Source of the DNA: Desulfatibacillum alkenivorans DSM 16219
GTDB taxonomy: Bacteria > Desulfobacterota > Desulfobacteria > Desulfobacterales > Desulfatibacillaceae
DNA length: 64,000 bases
Assembly (NCBI RefSeq): GCF_900142135.1
Contig: NZ_FQZU01000007.1
Span: 124,001 to 188,000, forward strand
Direction of reading: 5' to 3'
The notes under the pieces were generated by a model, which did not search any database, was not told the DNA's origin, and saw only the letters and a program-made list of their open reading frames with translations. This document shows, in pieces, positions 54,007 through 61,818 of the stretch. How positions within the stretch are numbered: the first letter of the stretch is position 1; each line of letters opens with the position of its first letter. The position numbers and the translations under genes were made by a program.

Positions 54007-54044
54007 AAGGGGCTGGAGTGCGCCTCCAGCCCCTTGATTTTTTT
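54007..54044. terminator. Bidirectional terminator
   Basis: A 12-bp stem AAGGGGCTGGAG (54007-54018) and CTCCAGCCCCTT (54024-54035), with A7 on the left and a T-rich run on the right. It lies 17 bases past the FadL stop on the minus strand. Confidence 0.9.
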
Positions 54045-54060
54045 TTAATTTAAGCCTGAG

Positions 54061-55341
54061 TTAGAACTTGCGCGTGACGGTCAGGCACAGGATGTGTGCG
54101 CTGACCTCCTGCACTTCTCCGACCAGCCTGCCCACTTTAAGGCCGGTGGCTGCGTTGTATACGTCGCCGGCTTCGTTATCAAAGGTGCGTTCGTCCTCAT
54201 ACAGATAGGCGTAAGCGAAATCCGCAACCCATTTGCCGTACTGGCCTCCGAAGCCGCAAGACCAGGTCCAGCGGTCTCCGTTGGGCACAATCAGGTCCAG
54301 GGTTTCGTTGGGAACGAATTCAGGCTCGTAAGCCAGGCCCGCTCTCAGGTCCAGGTTCTTGACCACGTTGTAGGCGAAGCCCAGGCGGAAAGCGTGGGCG
54401 TCATCCCAGTTTTTGTCGATTTCCGTGACTGCGCCGGTGGAATCCACGTTCAGTTGCAGCATGTTGTAGTTGGACCACTTCGTCCATTGATAGTCAAACT
54501 CCACCGTGAAGGGGGCTTTGCTCCAGGAAGCGCCGATCTGCAGCACGGAAGGCAGATTGATGTCCAGGGTTCCGCCGGACTTCATGTTGATCAGGTTGTT
54601 TCCGGTAACGGTGATGTCGCCCGTCAGGTCATGGCAGAGCTGGCTGCGGTAGGATGCGCCGAGCCTGAACTCGTCCTGGATGTAGAACATGATGCCCGCG
54701 TTCCAGCCGCTGGCCCAGTCGTCGCCTTCCACTTTCATGTGGCCGTCCGGTCCGAATACGCCTCCGGGCATAAGGATGTTGTTTTCCATCTGGGCGTCCA
54801 TGTAGTTGGCGATGAAGCCGGCGGAGATGCTCACGAATTTCCAGGGTTGGTAAGCAATAACCGGGTTGATGGCGTAGGTTTTGATGCGCGTATAGGTGGC
54901 GCCGGAGCAATACTGTCCCGGCCAGTTGTCCGGCCAATCCGTTGAAAGGCCGAAGTTGGAGTAGACCCCAAGGCCTACGGCCACTTTTTCATTGTACTTG
55001 TTGGTCAGGTAGAAATTGGGAATGAAGAACTCGTCGTCATTGGTCTTGGTGACCTGGCCGTAATAAGTTCCCAGCGCCGCATCCTTTGTGGAGGCTTGAA
55101 ATTCCGCCTTGGGCCAGATAGCCGTTACGCCCGCTGCAATCTGAGTGCCTTCCAACTGAGTCAGGCCGGCGGGGTTGTAGTAAACCGCAGTCGGGTCGTC
55201 AGCCTGGGCGACGAAGGCGTTTCCCATGGCGACAGCCTTTGCGCCTTGATCGAAAATGCTGAAAGCTGCCGAATAACCAAGCCCGGGGGCTAAAAGCGCC
55301 GCCGCGAGCACACAACACACCACTAACCGGGTTTTCTTCAT
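54061..55341 (-). CDS. FadL/OmpP1/TodX-family outer-membrane transporter
   Basis: 426 residues from ATG 55341 (MKKTRLVVCC), behind AAAGGAG. Signal peptide (to about 28), then the family start AFSIFDQGAKAVAMGNAFVAQADDPTAVYYNPAGLTQLEGTQIAAG and a beta-barrel ending in LCLTVTRKF with C-terminal Phe. FadL-type proteins carry long-chain fatty acids or hydrophobic aromatics; here fatty acids or hydrocarbons fit the likely lifestyle. Single gene. Confidence 0.93.
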   Translation of the reverse strand: MKKTRLVVCCVLAAALLAPGLGYSAAFSIFDQGAKAVAMGNAFVAQADDPTAVYYNPAGLTQLEGTQIAAGVTAIWPKAEFQASTKDAALGTYYGQVTKTNDDEFFIPNFYLTNKYNEKVAVGLGVYSNFGLSTDWPDNWPGQYCSGATYTRIKTYAINPVIAYQPWKFVSISAGFIANYMDAQMENNILMPGGVFGPDGHMKVEGDDWASGWNAGIMFYIQDEFRLGASYRSQLCHDLTGDITVTGNNLINMKSGGTLDINLPSVLQIGASWSKAPFTVEFDYQWTKWSNYNMLQLNVDSTGAVTEIDKNWDDAHAFRLGFAYNVVKNLDLRAGLAYEPEFVPNETLDLIVPNGDRWTWSCGFGGQYGKWVADFAYAYLYEDERTFDNEAGDVYNAATGLKVGRLVGEVQEVSAHILCLTVTRKF

Positions 55342-55611
55342 GACGATCTCCTTTTTTTCTGAACGGGAAGCAAAATTGAACAATATAATAGCAATTTCAT
55401 AGGCGATTTGTTAGCTTCATGTCAACCCTAAAGCCTTTATTCCCTACAAAACTGGCATCTTGATTACGCAATGCTTTAAAAATCATTGCTAGTTTCGCTT
55501 CCAATATGGTATGTCCCTTAAAAGGCAAGAAATACTTATAGCAGGATCAGAAACTAAAATGATGGCCCGCAATTATTACCGGGGAACCTTGCGGCGGAAA
55601 TGGAGGGCGTA

Positions 55612-56592
55612 ATGGCCGGCAAATTCCAAATGGGAACCATCCTGGCACTGGTGTTTTTGTTGATGCTTCCGGCTGCTTCCGAAGCTTTTAACAGGGACCT
55701 GAGCACTGTAATGATTGACGATGCAATTTCCTTTTGCCCTGATAACTTAAGAGAGTATCTGGATGCCAGGAAGGCGCTTGTCTTAAAGGGAATGAAACAC
55801 GGCGACTATGCCAGCGGCCCCATAGATCCCATGTCAGCCGAAAGGGTGTACAACCTGCTTATTGAACGGTTGAAACAAGGAAAAGCCGACGATCCCAATG
55901 TTATTATCGCATTTGGGACCCTGGCCTTTTTTCTGTCGGAAACCGTAAGCCCCGGCGCCTGCCGGACCCTGGACGCGCTTCTCCCTGAATGGGTGCTGTA
56001 CGACGGCACGGACCCCATCAACAACGTGGAAGAAACCATTCTAAGCACCCTGGAGCTTTCCAAGCCTTTTCACGGCCAGTGCGACGAAGAAAGCATGGGC
56101 GACGCCTATAACGTGGCTGTGAACGTCATTGTCGACTTCTGGATCGCCGTTTTCAACGAGGCGGGCATGGAAACCGGGGCGCTCCTCCCCGTGGGCTCTC
56201 AGGTGGACCACTCCCGTCAGGCCATTTATACGCCTCAGGAACTGGAAGCCATGAGAATTGCCAAGGAAGCCAGGGAAGCGGCCCAGGCGGCCTATGATGA
56301 AGAAATGAGGGAAATGGTCCGAAACGGAGTCATCACCGCAGAAGTGGTTCAGTGGCAGAAAGAGCAAAAAGAAAAGAAAAAAATCGACCAGTACATTGAA
56401 AAGTACCGCCTCCAGTTGAAGCAGTTGGAAGAGGAATCGGACGAACTCCGCAGCGGGGGAACCATGGACAGGGACGAGGTCAAGCGCATGAGGGCCCTGA
56501 ACGACGAAATGGGAGAGATTAAAAGCCGTATTTCCGAGTTCGAGGACGACCCCAACATGGCTCTGGAAAAAGAGAGAAACGACAACTGGTAA
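55612..56592 (+). CDS. Exported coiled-coil protein of unknown function
   Basis: 326 residues from ATG 55612 (MAGKFQMGT; GGAGG at 55602-55606; an in-frame ATG at 55600 is not preferred). Signal peptide to about 27. Residues 30-185 contain IDDAISFCPDNLREYLDARKALVLKGMKHGD, which resembles zinc-dependent phospholipase-type helices but lacks a full metal motif. From about 215 the chain is charged and helical (coiled coil). A lipoprotein gene follows after a terminator-like hairpin. Confidence 0.7.
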   Translation: MAGKFQMGTILALVFLLMLPAASEAFNRDLSTVMIDDAISFCPDNLREYLDARKALVLKGMKHGDYASGPIDPMSAERVYNLLIERLKQGKADDPNVIIAFGTLAFFLSETVSPGACRTLDALLPEWVLYDGTDPINNVEETILSTLELSKPFHGQCDEESMGDAYNVAVNVIVDFWIAVFNEAGMETGALLPVGSQVDHSRQAIYTPQELEAMRIAKEAREAAQAAYDEEMREMVRNGVITAEVVQWQKEQKEKKKIDQYIEKYRLQLKQLEEESDELRSGGTMDRDEVKRMRALNDEMGEIKSRISEFEDDPNMALEKERNDNW

Positions 56593-56623
56593 ACAGTTGG
56601 ATCAAAGCAGCTCGCTAAATAAC

Positions 56624-56665
56624 GGGCCGCCGCCTCTACAACGGGGGCGGCGGCCCTTTGATTTT
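56624..56665 (+). terminator. Terminator after the 55612 gene
   Basis: An 11-bp stem GGGCCGCCGCC (56624-56634) and GGCGGCGGCCC (56646-56656), then TTTGATTTTTA. It lies 31 bases past the stop. Confidence 0.8.
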
Positions 56666-56684
56666 TATGGAATGGAGATTTGTC

Positions 56685-57197
56685 ATGACCGGACGAAAAA
56701 TCTTAATGTCAGCCCTTCTATGCCTGAGCCTGGCCCTGGCCGCAGGCTGCGCCTCCAGCGGATACTCCGGCGTTATCCCCGTGGCAGGAGCTACCTCGGG
56801 TCCGGATACGCCCGCCCGGCGCATGACAGCCTTAAACGCCGCCGAGCAGGTGCTTCTTTCAAAAGGCTATACGCCTGTATCGGTCGTTAAGGACAAAGGC
56901 TTCATGAATTTCCTTCTCGAAGCGGATTCCGACACGGTCTATAAAGTGAATGTCCGGCTGGTGGACGTTCAATCCGAAAAAAACGGCGTGGAAATGGACA
57001 TAGACATGAACATCCTGCGGTCCGAACCCAAAACAAGCGGCCTTAGCATTGGAGGTGGAATCGGCTTTGGGACCGGAGGGGGAAGCGGCTTTGGGCTGGG
57101 AGTGGCCACCGGCGCCCGGGATTATCAGGACGATGACGTCAAGTTTTCCCTGAAAAAGGAGATAGCCGCCGCCGTGGAAAAAGCCCTGGCCCAGTAA
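56685..57197 (+). CDS. Lipoprotein with glycine-rich C-terminal part
   Basis: 170 residues from ATG 56685 (GGAG 7 bases upstream; upstream in-frame ATGs are less likely). Signal MTGRKILMSALLCLSLALAAGC with lipobox LAAGC (Cys about 22). Mature part: a region of mixed beta (VVKDKGFMNFLLEADSDTVYKVNVRLVDVQSEKNGVEMDIDMNILRS), then GGGIGFGTGGGSGFGLG, followed by a short helix. Function unknown; the Gly-rich stretch suggests a linker or membrane insertion. Confidence 0.75.
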   Translation: MTGRKILMSALLCLSLALAAGCASSGYSGVIPVAGATSGPDTPARRMTALNAAEQVLLSKGYTPVSVVKDKGFMNFLLEADSDTVYKVNVRLVDVQSEKNGVEMDIDMNILRSEPKTSGLSIGGGIGFGTGGGSGFGLGVATGARDYQDDDVKFSLKKEIAAAVEKALAQ

Positions 57198-57213
57198 ACT
57201 GGGAAAATAATAA

Positions 57214-57885
57214 TCAAGGCTCCAGGAGCCAGAACCGGGTTTCGTCTTCAATAAACAGGGGGATGTCGTTTTTCCGGGCGTCCGCCAGCGCCGCCATGGC
57301 CGGCTCCCGCTTCGGATCCGGCTTCAGGCCGTAGTATCCAAAGATGTACTCGACCATCTCATTATAATCCTGAAACGTCCATTGGATTAAGACGTCCCCG
57401 TAATCCACGACTTTCAACACGCTGTCCTGAATGGCGGCCTCGGCTATGACGTACCGGTGGGACTCGTCGTCGATCACGGCGAAAAGACTGGCCCCCAAAG
57501 TGTTTGCTTTGGGCTCGATGACCAATATCCGCCCGTTGGCGTTAAGCGTACGTGCAGCCTCTTTCAGGGCCCGGGGCGAATCCTGATGGTGCAGGGACAG
57601 CGTAAAAACCACTGCGTCGCAGACGCCGTCCTCCAAAGGTATCTCCTCGCCGCTGCCGACGGCAAGCTGCACGGCGTCTCCTACGCATTGACGCGCCAGA
57701 TCCAAATCCGCTTGGCAGGGGTCCAAGCCCAAGACGGATTCCGCATGCTTTTCAAGGTGGCAGGTCAGGCGTCCGTTTCCGCAGCCGATTTCCACAATTC
57801 GTCCAACCCCGGACCTAAAACACCGCGCAAATATTCCTGCTTCTTTATTCTCAAGATCTCTGTGCATCATTACCTCAAATTGCAT
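57214..57885 (-). CDS. Class I SAM-dependent methyltransferase
   Basis: 223 residues of Rossmann-type methyltransferase: VGRIVEIGCGNGRLTCHL (motif I, SAM loop), VLGLDPCQADL, DAVVFTLSLHHQDSPRALKEAARTLNANGRILVIEP (motifs IV-VI). The C-terminus resembles other UbiE/Coq5-like methyltransferases, but the substrate is unknown. Convergent with the lipoprotein gene. Confidence 0.88.
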   Translation of the reverse strand: MQFEVMMHRDLENKEAGIFARCFRSGVGRIVEIGCGNGRLTCHLEKHAESVLGLDPCQADLDLARQCVGDAVQLAVGSGEEIPLEDGVCDAVVFTLSLHHQDSPRALKEAARTLNANGRILVIEPKANTLGASLFAVIDDESHRYVIAEAAIQDSVLKVVDYGDVLIQWTFQDYNEMVEYIFGYYGLKPDPKREPAMAALADARKNDIPLFIEDETRFWLLEP

Positions 57886-57929
57886 GCCGCGGCCGGCCGT
57901 TCACATACACCGTATAAATAGAATTTGCA

Positions 57930-58660
57930 TCATTGCAGGGCAAGCCCTGGGATTGCATCGCTGTTTCAAACCGAAAGGGCTGAATTTGACTTGTAGCGGC
58001 AGGCCCCTGTGCCTGCCCGTCTGTCATTCCCGCGCCGAAAATCGTAGGTTGAGTAGAGCTCCGCCAAACCCAACAAATTGCAGCCGCGAAGCGGCATCCT
58101 TATTTTTCCACGTTCCCATGCCTTGCGTGGGAATACATGCAGAACTATCTGAGGTCAATGCCTTTCCAAACTTCCTTCGCATTGTTCAAGACCTGGAAAT
58201 GGGTAACCCAGGCACGGCAGTATTGCGCCTGGGCGCGCCAGCGCAGTAGGTGCGGCCTTTGTGGTTGCGTAACGCCTTGAAACTCAGGCGGGCGCACGCC
58301 CCATCCAAAACCAGACAAAAGTCGGAAATCCAAGAACGCCATACGCTCGCCGGTCTTTCCTGTTTTCAAAAATCCTTCCCGGTCGCGCCTTTTGGCCTTC
58401 GGCCCCAGGCGGCAAACGACGCTGCCTGGGCCGCCCAAAAACTACAGCAGGGCAAGCCCTGACGCTACATCACCTATTGAACCGTAAAGGCTGAATGTGA
58501 TGTGTAGGGGTAGGGCTTGCCCTACCCAGGACGCGCTCCGCGCGTCCTCAAAGCGCCTACATTGGGCTCCAATATCACATCAACAACCATTTCCTTCCCT
58601 CTGCTCGTTCCCATGCTGCGCCTGCGAATGCATACAAAAGTATTTAAAATCATGTTGGCT
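57930..58660. repeat. Dispersed repeat cluster R5
   Basis: The gap 57886-58736 has no gene. It holds several families: GCAGGGCAAGCCCTG (about 57936 and 58449), the GTAGGTTG...CAAACCCAACA element 58025-58098 (ungapped match to 41826-41899), the CGTTCCCATGC..GCGTGGGAA element at 58110-58162 and 58604-58657, and CCAGGC..GCCTGGGCCGCCC near 58404-58436. GGTAGGGCTTGCCCTACC is near 58511-58528. Confidence 0.8.
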
Positions 58661-58736
58661 CGCTGTGCATTTCTACAAACAGAAACCAACAATCCCCGTT
58701 TTCGTCCTTTTAACAAAATGATGCAGGCTGCGACCT

Positions 58737-60041
58737 TCACATCTCCGTCAAAAAACCCTTGCCTTGCAGCCTCACTCCGGCGCGCATGGCGCCCAAAAAC
58801 CGGGACCTTAGCGCGTCGCTCATGAGCGCGCTTTTTACCGGAGGCAGCCGCAGGAAAGCCCCCAGGATGGCGTTCATGGCCTTGTTTCCGATATTTTCCG
58901 GATTGTCGAAAATCTGATTCTGCAAGGCGCCCCGTTCCAGGGACTGGAGGATCACCCGCTCAAAGGTCGTTTCCGGGTGGATGACCCGCTTTTTTCGGGG
59001 GATCAATTGGCAGGCCGAGGGCTTGCAGTCCAGGCCGCAAACGCCGCAGCCTATGCAGAGATCCAGGTTGATTTCGGGCTTCTTTTTCCGTTTTGTATTG
59101 GGGTCGGAGTCGTCCTTCATTTCAATGGCGTTGATGGGGCAGGCCTTGGCGCATTTGCCGCAGCCCGTGCATTTTTCGTCCTCGATGTCTGCAATAAAGT
59201 TGCTGGTGACGATGGCGTTTTCGTATCCGAACTTGTTCATGCCCAAAAGGAGGTTGCAGCAGCATCCGCAGCATTGGCAAATGGAGGCGATGCCTTTTTG
59301 AACGTTGTCCGCCTGAAGCACCAGGCCGTATTCCCGGGACCTGGCCAGGTTTTCCTTCAGGGCCGATTTGCTCACCTCAACGGCCATGTTGTGCCGGGTG
59401 AGGTATTCCGCGCCCATGCCGAATGACAGGCAGGTGTCCAGGGGGACGTCGCATTCCTTGGCGTCGGCGTGGTGCTTTTCGTGCCGGCACGAGCAAAGCC
59501 CTACCGCAACTTTTTCGGCGCTTTCCACAATATGCACGGCTCGTTCGTAATCCAGAATTTCCACGTGATCGGCCAGGGACTCCTCATGGGGGACCGTGCG
59601 CAATGGACCGATTTGCTCGCCGTTGGAAAAATTGGCCTTGTACAGGGACCCGTCCTCAAAATAATGATGAAACAGTTTTCCCCAGGTTTCCATGTCCAGG
59701 TCGCCCTGGGTGCGCATCATGGTGAATTCAAAGATGCCCACGGCGATGGGGGAGGGCATGTAATGGTACTCGCCGTCGATAAACAAATCGATGACCAGCC
59801 CTTTGTCGCTGAGCCCTTCCAAAAGATTTTTCAACCGGGCGGGATTTATGCCCGTAATCTTTTGAATCCGATCCAACGTGGATAGCCCATAGGGCATTTT
59901 TACATAGATTTCGGCTTCCTCCGCCGAATACAAGGCCTTGACAATGTTGTATATGCGTTCGTTAAAAGGAACCCGCACTGCTTGCGCGTCGATTTTCTGC
60001 ACGAGTTTTTTGTAGATGTCCTTGCCGACCAGATGCCCCAT
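58737..60041 (-). CDS. Fe-S protein with winged-helix-like N-terminus
   Basis: 434 residues from ATG 60041 (GGAGGGGG upstream). An N-terminal wHTH-like part (FNERIYNIVKALYSAEEAEIYVKMPYGLSTLDRIQKITGINPARLKNLLEGLSDKGLVI, about 25-85) precedes a Cys/His-rich middle (CSCRHEKHH, CDVPLDTC, ICQCCGCCCNLL). Two [4Fe-4S] ferredoxin motifs, CTGCGKCAKACP and CIGCGVCGLDCKP, follow (about 300-345). Such proteins occur in anaerobes; the function is unknown. It is the last gene of the leftward cluster with the binding protein and CheX. Confidence 0.8.
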   Translation of the reverse strand: MGHLVGKDIYKKLVQKIDAQAVRVPFNERIYNIVKALYSAEEAEIYVKMPYGLSTLDRIQKITGINPARLKNLLEGLSDKGLVIDLFIDGEYHYMPSPIAVGIFEFTMMRTQGDLDMETWGKLFHHYFEDGSLYKANFSNGEQIGPLRTVPHEESLADHVEILDYERAVHIVESAEKVAVGLCSCRHEKHHADAKECDVPLDTCLSFGMGAEYLTRHNMAVEVSKSALKENLARSREYGLVLQADNVQKGIASICQCCGCCCNLLLGMNKFGYENAIVTSNFIADIEDEKCTGCGKCAKACPINAIEMKDDSDPNTKRKKKPEINLDLCIGCGVCGLDCKPSACQLIPRKKRVIHPETTFERVILQSLERGALQNQIFDNPENIGNKAMNAILGAFLRLPPVKSALMSDALRSRFLGAMRAGVRLQGKGFLTEM

Positions 60042-60314
60042 GTCCCCCTCCTTCATGGTTTCAGGTATGATGGGTAGATTTACGCCATCATGATGAGATT
60101 TTCATGGAAAAAGAATACACGGGTTCCGCCAAATTGTCCAGAACCTGTCTATATTGAGGTAAGAGAAGGCCTTTTGGGGCTGAGATCAGGGGGGATGTTT
60201 CGGGCCCCCGGCTTGAGAGCGTGATTGCTCTGCGGCAAGCCTCGGGGGCCCGGAAGCGCCTCGGCGCGTTTCATGCGGATGCTTTCCATGGAATGGCAAG
60301 TCTGTTTGGGCGCT
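60042..60314. other. Gap between Fe-S gene and binding-protein gene
   Basis: About 270 bases without a credible frame. It separates the Fe-S gene from the chemotaxis-like genes and may contain a promoter or weak terminator. Confidence 0.35.
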
Positions 60315-61235
60315 TTATTTGCAGCCCACTTCCTGAGCGAACTTGGCGTCCACGAATTTTTCCAGGTCGATTTTATCGGAAAGCACGCCCATCTGACCCG
60401 ACATATAATCCTGGATAACCGCCAGGTCGTCGATTACAGGCATGAGTTCATCAGTCTTGATGCGCTGGATTTCGCCGGCCAGCACCCTTTCCATGATTTC
60501 TTTTTTCTGATTAAAAAACCAGGCGCCCACCGCGGCTGCGCCTTCGGGCTTCTGGGCGGCGTACCGGCCCGAAAGCTCCAGGCTCTTGATCAATTCCAAC
60601 ACCGCATCAGGATGTCCTTCCGTAAGTTCTTCATTCATGACCAGGACGCAGCAGGGATGATTGGGCCAGATGTCCTTGGACAGGGCGAACTCTTCGCCGT
60701 AGCCTTCCAGGATCGCCTGGGACCCAAAGGGCTCGGCCACAATAAAGCCTCCCACCTCGCCTTCTTCATCGTACTGGATGGCCATGGGCATTTGGCCGGG
60801 CGCCATGACTTCCAGCATCACGTCCTTGCCCGGAATCATGCCTTTTTCAGACATGAGCTTGTGCAGGAGCATGTGATGCACGGAAAGCTGATACGGGATG
60901 ATGATGACCTTGCCGGCAAAATCCTCCAGGGTTTGGATGTTGGCGCGTTTGTTGGTGATGAGCACGCTGCCGGTCCTGTGCGTGAACATGACCAGCTTGA
61001 TCTTTACGCCGGATTTGAAAAGGTCCATGGCCGTGGGCGCCAGGACGAAGGCCGCGTTGATCTCGCCGGCGGCCAGGGCGTCGGCCACCTGGTTCCAGCC
61101 GCCGATGCTTACGGTCTCCAAAGAGGCGTTGTTGAAGGTTTCGCCTCCCTTTTCCAGTTTGTACTTGGTCAACCCCAGGATCAGATGATCGGTGATGGGC
61201 AGGTGACCCACCCTGATAACAGTCTTGTCAGCCAT
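60315..61235 (-). CDS. Signal-less NMT1/SsuA-type binding protein
   Basis: 306 residues of periplasmic-binding-protein fold (NMT1/CmpA/SsuA type): TVIRVGHLPITDHLILGLTKYKLEKGG..., GGWNQVADALAAGEINAAFVLAPTAMDLFKSG, SVHHMLLHKLM and PNHPCCVLVMNEEL. It starts directly MADKTVIRVG, behind AAGGAGG, so there is no signal peptide and it should be cytoplasmic. It aligns end to end with the central domain of the REC-CheW fusion (63735-61819), sharing ITDHL, S[VI]HHML and HPCC. No ABC permease is nearby. See findings. Confidence 0.9.
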   Translation of the reverse strand: MADKTVIRVGHLPITDHLILGLTKYKLEKGGETFNNASLETVSIGGWNQVADALAAGEINAAFVLAPTAMDLFKSGVKIKLVMFTHRTGSVLITNKRANIQTLEDFAGKVIIIPYQLSVHHMLLHKLMSEKGMIPGKDVMLEVMAPGQMPMAIQYDEEGEVGGFIVAEPFGSQAILEGYGEEFALSKDIWPNHPCCVLVMNEELTEGHPDAVLELIKSLELSGRYAAQKPEGAAAVGAWFFNQKKEIMERVLAGEIQRIKTDELMPVIDDLAVIQDYMSGQMGVLSDKIDLEKFVDAKFAQEVGCK

Positions 61236-61306
61236 GTTTATCCTCCTTGGATGAAATCCGTATCGTGCAATTATTGTTAACCCGGCCTGATCCGGGCCGG
61301 GCTAAT

Positions 61307-61768
61307 TTACTCCTCAAAGCAAACCTCTATGGTAAAGCTGCCGTCGTCCGTGACAAAGGGAATCGCCACGATGGGATAGGTGGTGATGTGGTTGATGGAG
61401 TGGTTCTTGCCCGTCACCACCGTTGGTACGGCCGCATATAGCACTCTGCCCAGCTCTTCCAGCTTCACGCGCGCCTGGCCCGAAATCATGTTGCCGATTT
61501 CCCCAACCGCGTCCTTAATGTCTTCGTTCAGGCTGTCAATTTGCTCCCCCAGCATTTTGGAGACGATGGCCAGAGCGCATTCCTCCGAAAAACTGACCGA
61601 CACCGTGCCCCGGGTGTCTCCCGACAGCCCGATCACGGCGGTCACGTCCCCGGTCGCCACCTCGTCCTGCTTGATGTACAGGTTCTCCGCCTTGGCCTTG
61701 GTCATGGCCATGGTGTCCAGCACGTTCAGGGTGGCTGTAATGAATGGGTTGATTACTTTAACGTCCAT
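61307..61768 (-). CDS. cheX: Chemotaxis phosphatase CheX
   Basis: 153 residues of the CheX/CheC family, which dephosphorylates CheY. It shows the CheX pattern VKVINPFITATLNVLDTMA, TGDVTAVIGLSGDTRGTVSVSFSEECALAIVSKMLGEQID, LNEDIKDAVGEIGNMISGQARVKL (E..N helix with the active Glu-Asn) and TYPIVAIPFVTDDGSFTIEVCF. It lies between the fusion gene (50 bases) and the binding protein (71 bases), all leftward, so one operon is likely. Confidence 0.93.
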   Translation of the reverse strand: MDVKVINPFITATLNVLDTMAMTKAKAENLYIKQDEVATGDVTAVIGLSGDTRGTVSVSFSEECALAIVSKMLGEQIDSLNEDIKDAVGEIGNMISGQARVKLEELGRVLYAAVPTVVTGKNHSINHITTYPIVAIPFVTDDGSFTIEVCFEE

Positions 61769-61818
61769 AAGACCCCCGTTGCCTTTGGGTTTTTCAGGAC
61801 TGGCCCCGCAGGAGCCGT

